Assembly (NCBI GenBank): GCA_964400655.1
Contig: CAYNVN010000005.1
Span: 1 to 7,528 of the forward strand
Direction: 5' to 3'
Source: B16-G9 sp964400655
GTDB taxonomy: Bacteria > Bacteroidota > Bacteroidia > Bacteroidales > F082
Length of the DNA stretch: 7,528 nucleotides
Position numbers and translations under genes: made by a program
Shown: positions 1-5,830 of the stretch, one piece after another
Layout of the letters: every line of letters starts with the position of its first letter
How positions within the stretch are numbered: position 1 is the stretch's first letter
Notes under the pieces: model-generated
What the model was told of the DNA's origin: nothing
The model's input: only the letters and a program-made list of their open reading frames with translations
The model's database searches: none

Positions 1-1542
1 CGGATTTTGACTGCAAACTTTAAAGCCGAAAAAATTGTGGTTTACGGCGATTACGATGTTGACGGAACAACCGCCGTTTCCATTGTCTATAATTTTTTAA
101 AACATTTCCATAAGAAAATTGAATTTTATATTCCCGACCGCTATAAAGAGGGTTACGGGATATCGTATAAAGGAATTGATACCGCCATTGAGCACGGCGC
201 TTCATTAATGATTACCCTCGATTGTGGAATAAAAGCGGTTGATAAGGTTAAATATGCCAGCCAAAAAGGACTTGATATTATCATTTGCGACCACCACCGC
301 CCGGGCGACGAGCTGCCCGATGCCATAGCTGTTCTCGACTCAAAACGTGAGGATTGTAATTATCCGTATCACGACCTTTCGGGTGCCGGTGTAGGATTTA
401 AACTTACGCAGGCCATTGCCCAAAAGAAAAATCTTGACGAAAGCCTTGTTTACGAATCGTTAGATTTGGTTGCAATAAGTATTGCCGCCGATATTGTTCC
501 CATCACGGGCGAAAACAGGGTGCTTGCCTATTACGGTTTAAAACAGATAAACAGCAAGCCGCGCCCGGGATTGCTAACCCTTTTCCAGTCGGCGGGACTT
601 AAAAAGGGAAAAAACAAAAAATTCTATTTTGATAAAGAGATAACCATTAGCGATTTGGTTTTTCTTTTGGGCCCCCGAATAAATGCCGCCGGAAGACTGG
701 AAAGCGCTACCGATTCGGTAAAGCTGCTTATCAGCAAGGATATGGAATATGCCGATAAGCTGGGAAAACAGATTAACAATCTTAATTTACACCGGCGCGA
801 CCTCGACAGGGATATCACCAAAGAGGCCATCGGAATGATTGAAAATGATCCCGAAAAACTAAAACGCAAAACAACCGTGGTATATAATCCCGACTGGCAT
901 AAAGGGGTGGTTGGAATTGTTGCCTCGCGGCTTATCGAAAACTTTCATCGCCCCACCATTGTTCTAACCTTTTCCGACGGTTTAATTTCCGGGTCTGCAC
1001 GTTCCATTAAAAAATTTGATATTTACGATGCCATCGACTCCTGTTCTCATCTGCTGGAACATTTCGGCGGCCATACCTTTGCTGCCGGACTGGCATTAAA
1101 ACCCGAAAATCTCGACACCTTTATCGAGTGTTTTGAAAATTACGCGCAACAGCACCTTACCGATGATATGATGATACCGGAAATAGAACTTGACGGAGAA
1201 TTGTATATAAGCGATATCAACACCCGGTTTTTTAATATTTTAAAACAGTTTGCGCCTTTCGGCCCGGGCAACATGTCGCCACTGTTTCAAACATCCGACT
1301 TGATTGATACCGGTTATGCCAGACTGGTGGGTAAAAACGGAGGGGAACACTTAAAGTTTTCGGTGGTACATCAAAACCGTTCCGGAAATCCGGTGCCGGC
1401 CATTGCCTTTAACCTCGGTTCGCATATCGAAAAAATGAAAAGCGGAGCGCCCTTTAAAATATGTTATCACATTGTTGAAAATACCTGGCAGGGTACCACC
1501 ACCCTTCAGTTGCGGGTTCGTGATATTAAATTCGAAGATTAA
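1..1542 (+). CDS. recJ: Single-stranded-DNA-specific exonuclease RecJ, 5'-truncated by the window edge
   Basis: RecJ is a cytoplasmic 5'-to-3' single-strand DNA exonuclease (DHH phosphoesterase superfamily) used in RecFOR recombination, mismatch repair and stalled-fork processing. The frame is open from base 1 (Arg-Ile-Leu...), and the TTG at nt 7 is an internal Leu codon, so the true start lies upstream. About 513 codons are present; the family usually has about 570, so roughly 60 N-terminal residues are missing. Visible motifs: DYDVDG (nt 49-66), DCG (220-228), the signature DHH (289-297), SGAGVG (379-396), DIVP (490-501) and GPRINAAGR (670-696), all in the DHH catalytic half. GGHTFAAG of the DHHA1 domain is at 1066-1089. 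PFGPGN of the OB-like DNA-binding domain is at 1255-1272. The metal-binding Asp and His residues are intact, with no frameshift. The stop overlaps that of the convergent gene. Confidence 0.97.
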   Translation, partial: RILTANFKAEKIVVYGDYDVDGTTAVSIVYNFLKHFHKKIEFYIPDRYKEGYGISYKGIDTAIEHGASLMITLDCGIKAVDKVKYASQKGLDIIICDHHRPGDELPDAIAVLDSKREDCNYPYHDLSGAGVGFKLTQAIAQKKNLDESLVYESLDLVAISIAADIVPITGENRVLAYYGLKQINSKPRPGLLTLFQSAGLKKGKNKKFYFDKEITISDLVFLLGPRINAAGRLESATDSVKLLISKDMEYADKLGKQINNLNLHRRDLDRDITKEAIGMIENDPEKLKRKTTVVYNPDWHKGVVGIVASRLIENFHRPTIVLTFSDGLISGSARSIKKFDIYDAIDSCSHLLEHFGGHTFAAGLALKPENLDTFIECFENYAQQHLTDDMMIPEIELDGELYISDINTRFFNILKQFAPFGPGNMSPLFQTSDLIDTGYARLVGKNGGEHLKFSVVHQNRSGNPVPAIAFNLGSHIEKMKSGAPFKICYHIVENTWQGTTTLQLRVRDIKFED

Positions 1543-2087
1543 TCGTTAATATCAATCCTAAAGTTTTTTAATTTTAAGGAAGCCACAATCATAATTACCC
1601 CCACAATCAGGGCCAGAACACCTGATAATATAACCATAAAAGCAGCTGTTTCAAACGGATTAAAAAGCAACACAACACCAAAAACAATGGTTACCAAACT
1701 GTTTATTATAAACGATGTTTTTCCGTTATAACCTTCGGGCAAATTAAATGAGTAGTATAACTGAACACCTCCCAGTAATAGTGCCCAAACACCGATAATC
1801 AAAACAAATATCTGTAAAGATTGTCGCGAAAAAAAGGTTAATAAAACTCCCAGAATAATAACTACAATTGATTGTAAAAGGTCGAAACCATACGGAAGCC
1901 GGTTTTTAAAATTGGTGTAAACCCCATAAGCCATTGCTACTCCGGCTACCAATATCAAAATACCGAAATAGGTAACAATGGTTATAATCAGCGCCTCGGA
2001 AGCAAAAATGGCAAGTATGCCGTAAAGCAAAGCAATGAGTCCGTTAAACATTAACAAACTCCAGCTGTCTTGTATCGATCTTTTCAT
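1539..2087 (-). CDS. DUF308/HdeD-family integral membrane protein
   Basis: This 182-residue protein is almost entirely hydrophobic, with six predicted membrane helices at about residues 10-28, 33-55, 68-86, 91-112, 125-143 and 147-170. They form three similar helical hairpins in which Gly sits between Leu/Ile/Val/Phe runs, e.g. the ILGVLLTF and VFGVVLLFNP segments. Six helices, about 180 residues and the 'F.G...NP' pattern in the fifth helix match the DUF308/HdeD family. Its E. coli founder HdeD is linked to acid resistance at high cell density; the biochemical role is unknown, so none is assigned here. The ATG at 2085-2087 fits because MKRSIQDSW directly precedes helix 1. No Shine-Dalgarno is seen, as is usual in Bacteroidota. 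It converges on recJ and diverges from the TPR gene. Family assignment is from recalled pattern, not a search. Confidence 0.82.
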   Translation of the reverse strand: MKRSIQDSWSLLMFNGLIALLYGILAIFASEALIITIVTYFGILILVAGVAMAYGVYTNFKNRLPYGFDLLQSIVVIILGVLLTFFSRQSLQIFVLIIGVWALLLGGVQLYYSFNLPEGYNGKTSFIINSLVTIVFGVVLLFNPFETAAFMVILSGVLALIVGVIMIVASLKLKNFRIDIND

Positions 2088-2095
2088 ATCATAAT

Positions 2096-2109
2096 AAATT
2101 TTAAAATTT
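2096..2109. repeat. 14-bp perfect AT palindrome in the divergent spacer
   Basis: AAATTTTAAAATTT reads identically on both strands. It lies 8 bp upstream of the DUF308 start codon and well upstream of the TPR gene. It could be an operator, or merely AT-rich low complexity. There is no GC-rich stem or loop to make it a terminator. Confidence 0.3.
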
Positions 2110-2152
2110 CAGCTAATTTACAGAATAATAAACAACCTTCACAATCTTATCA

Positions 2153-2160
2153 TAACTTTG
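2153..2160 (+). promoter_or_regulatory. Bacteroidota -7 promoter box for the TPR gene
   Basis: TAACTTTG matches the Bacteroidota sigma-ABfr -7 consensus TAnnTTTG at every fixed position. It ends 21 bp before the ATG at 2182, giving a short leader of perhaps 15 nt. No convincing TTTG -33 element lies 17-23 bp upstream, so the call rests on the -7 box and its position. It overlaps a TTG (2158) that could otherwise be read as an earlier start of the TPR gene, which argues for the ATG instead. Confidence 0.5.
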
Positions 2161-2181
2161 CAATCCAAAACAGGATTAATT

Positions 2182-2919
2182 ATGAAAAAGGTTTTATTAT
2201 TATTTGCCATAATGTTTATCGGGGTTTCGGCTTTTGCCCAAATCAAACTTCCGCCTCCCGGACAGGGAAAAGAGCCCGAATCAACCAATCCAAATGCCAA
2301 ATCACTTTCCATAAAAAAAACAAAAGAGCACAGCAAAGAAGAGGTTATTGCTGCCAACAACCGAAAGCGGGCATACAACCTGTTTAAAGAAGGGGTTAAA
2401 TATTATAACAAAGAAAGTTACGACAAGGCCATTGAATCCTTTCGCGAATCGGCTGCCATTTATCCGGCCAACGCAAAAGTTTATTATAATCTGGGAAAAA
2501 TATATCAACTTAAAAACGATAACAGCCTTGCTTTATCCTACTTTGAGGATGCCGTTAAATACGACCCCAAAGATTCGGCTTCGTTAATTTCCATAGGTAT
2601 GATCTATTTCGATCAAAAAAATTATCCCAAAGCACTGGAGTATTACAACAAAACCATTGAAGTAGCACCCAATTATGCCATGGCTTACTATAACAGAGGC
2701 TCAATAGTAGGAATGAACAAACAGTATGAACAGGCCGAAAAAGACCTCACCAAAGCCATCAATATGGGATTTAACGATCCGAAAGCATTTGTTAACCGCG
2801 GGCTTGCTTATTACTATATGAAAGATATTACCAAAGCCTGTAAAGACTGGGAAAAAGCAGCAAAAATGGGCTCAAAAGACGGACAAACCGCTGTTGATGC
2901 CTATTGCCGTAAAAAGTAA
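2182..2919 (+). CDS. Secreted tetratricopeptide-repeat (TPR) protein
   Basis: The protein has 245 residues. An N-terminal signal peptide (KK then a hydrophobic core) ends in AFA|Q, giving likely cleavage after residue 19 and release to the periplasm. A Pro/Lys/Glu-rich linker (about 20-60) follows, then about five TPR units: near 64-97, 98-131, 132-165, 166-198 and 200-231. Canonical spacing is visible, e.g. the YYNLGKIY and YFEDAVKYDP pairs. TPRs are protein-docking scaffolds; no catalytic motif is seen and the partner is unknown. The C-terminus has ACKDW near 219-223 and a second Cys at 242, a tail I recall from other Bacteroidota TPR proteins; the two could form a disulfide. The ATG at 2182 is preferred over TTG 2158 because it begins a clean signal peptide and has AGGA 6 nt upstream. 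It could share transcripts with the permease 61 bp downstream, though a separate promoter box lies between them. Confidence 0.88.
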   Translation: MKKVLLLFAIMFIGVSAFAQIKLPPPGQGKEPESTNPNAKSLSIKKTKEHSKEEVIAANNRKRAYNLFKEGVKYYNKESYDKAIESFRESAAIYPANAKVYYNLGKIYQLKNDNSLALSYFEDAVKYDPKDSASLISIGMIYFDQKNYPKALEYYNKTIEVAPNYAMAYYNRGSIVGMNKQYEQAEKDLTKAINMGFNDPKAFVNRGLAYYYMKDITKACKDWEKAAKMGSKDGQTAVDAYCRKK

Positions 2920-2966
2920 ATCTTTAAAAAAACATATTAATTTACGGTGTAATCTGCTCCTTTGAC

Positions 2967-2974
2967 TATTTTTG
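2967..2974 (+). promoter_or_regulatory. Bacteroidota -7 promoter box abutting the permease start
   Basis: TATTTTTG fits TAnnTTTG exactly. It lies immediately before an ATG at 2975 and 6 bp before the preferred ATG at 2981. A poor -33 candidate, TTTA at 2941-2944, is 22 bp upstream. If functional, transcription would begin almost at the start codon, giving a leaderless or near-leaderless mRNA. Confidence 0.4.
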
Positions 2975-2980
2975 ATGCAG

Positions 2981-4498
2981 ATGAAAAAATTATACGTCTA
3001 TATGCTTCGCTCCTATTTGGGGCCTTTTCTCTTTACCTTTTTTATATCGCTGTTCATTTTGTTGTTGCAGTTTTTATGGAAATGGGTAGATGAATTTGTT
3101 GGCAAAGGTCTGGAGTGGGATGTGCTGGCACGTCTGCTGTTTTACGCTTCCACAACCTTTGTTCCCATGGCGCTGCCCCTTGCCATACTGTTGTCATCCA
3201 TCATGGTTTTCGGCAATATGGGTGAACACTACGAGCTGGTAGCCATAAAAGCTTCGGGTATTTCGTTGCGAAAAGCCATGAAACCCCTGGTAATCCTTTC
3301 GGTGTTCATCAGCATCAGCGCATTTTTGTTTTCCAACTACGTATTGCCCGTTACCAATTTAAAATTCGGTTCGCTATTATATGATGTCCGACAAAAAAAG
3401 ATGACCTTCAACCTTTCGGAAGGAATTTTTTACAACGGTTTGGAAAATTATGTTATCAGGGTTGATAAAAAAGATAAGGACGACAAAACAATTTACGGGG
3501 TTTTAATTTATAACCATAAATCACACCTCGGAAATGTTGAAGTGGTGGCGGCAAAAAAAGGGATAATGGAACTTACACCCGACAAAAAAAAGGTGGTGTT
3601 CACCCTTTTTGACGGTTATAACTATAAAGAGATTACCAACCAGCGTATGTACAGGGTTACCCGCCCTTTTGAGTTTATGAAATTCAAAAAACAGGTGTTG
3701 GTTTTTGACCTGTCGGCGTTTCAGCTCAACCGCACCAACGAAGACCTGTTTAAGAATCATTACACCATGCTCAATATCAGACAGCTTAACTATTCCATCG
3801 ATTCTCTGTCAAAGCATCTGATAAAGCGTAACGATGATTATCAATTATCGTTTGAACGAAAGCTGGATGTTGCCGGTATTGATGTGCGAATAAAAAATAA
3901 AAACGGACAAAAAACAGAGCCGAAACACGAAAACATTGTTGTATTGTTTCCCGATTCGGTTTTACAAAAAGCCGCCGAACACGATCATCCGGTACTAACC
4001 GAATACCCGCTTGCCGACAGGATAAAAATAGCAGATTATGCCCTCAAAAGTGCCAGAGACCTGAAAGAGAGAGCAGTGTTCTATAAAACCGAATACGACA
4101 ACCGGCGACAAATTATCACCAAACACGAGGTGGTGTGGCATCAAAAATTCAAACTTTCAATAGCCTGTTTGCTCTTTTTCTTTGTGGGAGCCCCCCTGGG
4201 TGCCATTATCAGAAAAGGCGGACTGGGTATGCCGGTGGTGATGTCGGTATTTATTTTTGTCATCTATCATGTTATTTCGATGACGGCCGAAAAAGCGGTA
4301 AAAACCGGTGAAATGAATGTGGTTTTGGGTATCTGGCTTTCATCGGCGATAATTCTTCCGCTGGGATTGTTTTTAACATGGAAAGCCACCACCGATGCCC
4401 CCCTGCTCGACAGCGAAAGCTGGGCCCACTTCTTTCAAAAACTTGATGTTTTAATGTTTTGGAAAAAGAAACCGACAAACGAACCCGACAGCCAATAA
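2981..4498 (+). CDS. LptF/LptG-family (YjgP/YjgQ) lipopolysaccharide export permease
   Basis: LptF and LptG form the inner-membrane part of the LptB2FGC transporter, which extracts LPS and passes it to the periplasmic bridge. This 505-aa protein has the family plan. Three N-terminal helices lie at about residues 15-35, 52-78 and 102-121, followed by a large periplasmic region and three C-terminal helices at about 391-410, 416-434 and 447-470. The loop GEHYELVAIKASGIS (81-95) and GAPLGAIIRKGGLG (403-416) are family hallmarks. E. coli LptF and LptG have about 360 residues; the extra length is mostly a charged helical stretch, about 260-388, before helix 4, plus a polar tail. Whether it acts as LptF or LptG cannot be told here. 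Start: ATG 2981 gives MKKLYVYMLRSYLGP, a typical family N-terminus; ATG 2975 would add two residues. The GT gene begins 5 bp after its stop. Confidence 0.9.
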   Translation: MKKLYVYMLRSYLGPFLFTFFISLFILLLQFLWKWVDEFVGKGLEWDVLARLLFYASTTFVPMALPLAILLSSIMVFGNMGEHYELVAIKASGISLRKAMKPLVILSVFISISAFLFSNYVLPVTNLKFGSLLYDVRQKKMTFNLSEGIFYNGLENYVIRVDKKDKDDKTIYGVLIYNHKSHLGNVEVVAAKKGIMELTPDKKKVVFTLFDGYNYKEITNQRMYRVTRPFEFMKFKKQVLVFDLSAFQLNRTNEDLFKNHYTMLNIRQLNYSIDSLSKHLIKRNDDYQLSFERKLDVAGIDVRIKNKNGQKTEPKHENIVVLFPDSVLQKAAEHDHPVLTEYPLADRIKIADYALKSARDLKERAVFYKTEYDNRRQIITKHEVVWHQKFKLSIACLLFFFVGAPLGAIIRKGGLGMPVVMSVFIFVIYHVISMTAEKAVKTGEMNVVLGIWLSSAIILPLGLFLTWKATTDAPLLDSESWAHFFQKLDVLMFWKKKPTNEPDSQ

Positions 4499-4503
4499 CC
4501 ATT

Positions 4504-5715
4504 ATGAAAATACTTTTTATCTGTAATAAATCGCCCTGGCCGGCAAAAGAAGGCGGCCCCATTGCCATGAACAATATCATTGAAGGCATGATTGCTTTGG
4601 GTCATCAGGTAAAAGTTTTGGCTGCCGTAACCAACAAATATTCCATCAGTTTAGATGACGTTCCGGAAGAATACCGTAAAAAAACCGGACTTGAACTGGC
4701 TTACATCGACTTAAGCATTAAACCTGTTGCCGCCTTTTTTAACCTTTTCACATCAAAATCGTATCATGTTCAGCGGTTTATTTCCAAAACTTTTGAAAAA
4801 AAACTGATTGCCGTTTTACAACGTGAAACGTTCGATATTGTTCAAATCGAAATGCTATATATGTCGCCCTATCTTAATGTGGTACGAAAATATTCAGATG
4901 CCAAAGTGGTTTTACGGGCGCACAATATTGAACACCTTATCTGGAAACGGGTGGCTATCGAAGAAACCGTTTTTTTAAAAAAACTTTATCTCCGACACCT
5001 TGCATCAACCCTCGAAAAGTATGAAAAAAACATTCTTAACAAGTATGACGGGATTATTCCCATCACAAAAAAGGATGCCATATTTTTCAGCGCTGAAACT
5101 TCTATTCCGGTTGAAGCCGTTTCATTTGGAGTGGATTTCGACAAAATTCCGTATAACGAAAATACCAACCCCGAACATGCCCTTTTCCATATCGGCTCCA
5201 TGAACTGGATTCCCAACATTGAAGGGGTAAAATGGTTTTTAAAGGAGGTATGGCCGGAGGTTTCGGAACAGCTACCTCAATTAAAACTATACCTCGCCGG
5301 CCGCGAAATGCCCGAATGGCTTAAAAACACCGGCCTCCACAATGTAATCATTGCCGGAGAGGTACCCGATGCTTACAAATTTATGGAATCGAAAACCGTT
5401 TCGGTGGCACCACTCTTTTCCGGCAGCGGTATCCGTATAAAAATCATCGAAAGCATGGCCATGGGTAAAGCGGTTATTGCAACATCCATTGGTGCCGAAG
5501 GAATTAATTATACCCATGGCGAAAACATTTACATTGCCGATACCAAAAAAGAGTTTGTAAAAGCCGTAAAAAAACTTTACAAAAATCCCGAACTGGCACA
5601 CTCGCTGGGACAAAAAGCACGCCTGCTGGTTAAAAAGGAACATAACATAAAAGAAACTTCAAAACAACTGGAACGGTTTTACCAATCGCTGAAAGCGGCG
5701 AACGCTCGTACCTGA
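4504..5715 (+). CDS. GT4-type (GT-B fold) family glycosyltransferase
   Basis: This 403-residue cytosolic or membrane-associated enzyme probably transfers a sugar from a nucleotide-sugar donor to a surface glycan or lipid-linked precursor; donor and acceptor cannot be read from the sequence. The N-terminal Rossmann half opens with MKILFICNKSPWP, then the flexible EGGPIAMN loop (16-23) that normally faces the acceptor. RAHNIEH (138-144) is typical of this subgroup. The C-terminal donor domain starts near residue 225 (HIGSMNWIPN) and contains PLFSGSGIRIKIIESMAMGK (303-322) followed by GAEGI (330-334). This is the nucleotide-sugar site equivalent to EX7E, with Glu316 as the retained Glu and Ser308 at the first Glu position. 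ATG 4504 is chosen over an upstream TTG (4459), which lies inside the permease and would add 15 polar residues before the beta strand. The 5-bp gap implies co-transcription with the permease. Confidence 0.92.
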   Translation: MKILFICNKSPWPAKEGGPIAMNNIIEGMIALGHQVKVLAAVTNKYSISLDDVPEEYRKKTGLELAYIDLSIKPVAAFFNLFTSKSYHVQRFISKTFEKKLIAVLQRETFDIVQIEMLYMSPYLNVVRKYSDAKVVLRAHNIEHLIWKRVAIEETVFLKKLYLRHLASTLEKYEKNILNKYDGIIPITKKDAIFFSAETSIPVEAVSFGVDFDKIPYNENTNPEHALFHIGSMNWIPNIEGVKWFLKEVWPEVSEQLPQLKLYLAGREMPEWLKNTGLHNVIIAGEVPDAYKFMESKTVSVAPLFSGSGIRIKIIESMAMGKAVIATSIGAEGINYTHGENIYIADTKKEFVKAVKKLYKNPELAHSLGQKARLLVKKEHNIKETSKQLERFYQSLKAANART

Positions 5716-5729
5716 AACAAAATTTTGTT
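5716..5729. repeat. 14-bp perfect palindrome directly after the glycosyltransferase stop
   Basis: AACAAAATTTTGTT is self-complementary and begins at the base after the TGA stop. As RNA it would give only a weak A/U stem of about 5 bp, without a U tract next to it, so it is a poor intrinsic terminator. It could be a protein-binding site or chance. Confidence 0.3.
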
Positions 5730-5778
5730 CAATGTCCGCTTTAATCTCTCTCTTTTAAAATGCTTTTAATTTTTAATC

Positions 5779-5786
5779 TATTTTTG
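5779..5786 (+). promoter_or_regulatory. Bacteroidota -7 promoter box for the TPR-LuxR gene
   Basis: TATTTTTG fits TAnnTTTG exactly and is the same octamer as that before the permease gene. It ends 44 bp before the ATG at 5831. A weak -33 candidate, TTTA at 5754-5757, lies 21 bp upstream of it. It suggests the regulator has its own transcription unit, separate from the permease-glycosyltransferase pair. Confidence 0.5.
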
Positions 5787-5830
5787 TTGCGGTATAAAGG
5801 ATTCCAAAATTGAATTTAATAAAAGGCTGA

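Noticed and set aside
7..9. TTG as the start codon of recJ
   Set aside because: The frame is open to base 1, and the codon lies only 14 codons before the DYDVDG motif, whereas RecJ normally has about 70-80 residues before it. It is an internal Leu.
2158..2160. TTG as an earlier start for the TPR gene
   Set aside because: It lies inside the TAACTTTG promoter-like box and would add polar residues before a clean signal peptide.
4459..4461. TTG as the start of the glycosyltransferase, overlapping the permease
   Set aside because: It would add 15 polar residues ahead of MKILFICN, the normal first beta strand of the fold; ATG 4504 fits better.
4272..4589. 105-codon minus-strand frame spanning the permease-glycosyltransferase junction
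   Set aside because: It is antisense to both real genes, with low-complexity composition and no recognisable motif.
5287..5643. 118-codon open frame on the minus strand within the glycosyltransferase
   Set aside because: It is fully antisense to a well-supported gene, Phe- and Cys-rich in the way shadow frames are, and shows no domain.
5716..5760. Intrinsic terminator after the glycosyltransferase
   Set aside because: The palindrome forms only a weak A/U stem with no proper loop, and the T-rich stretches are not adjacent to it.
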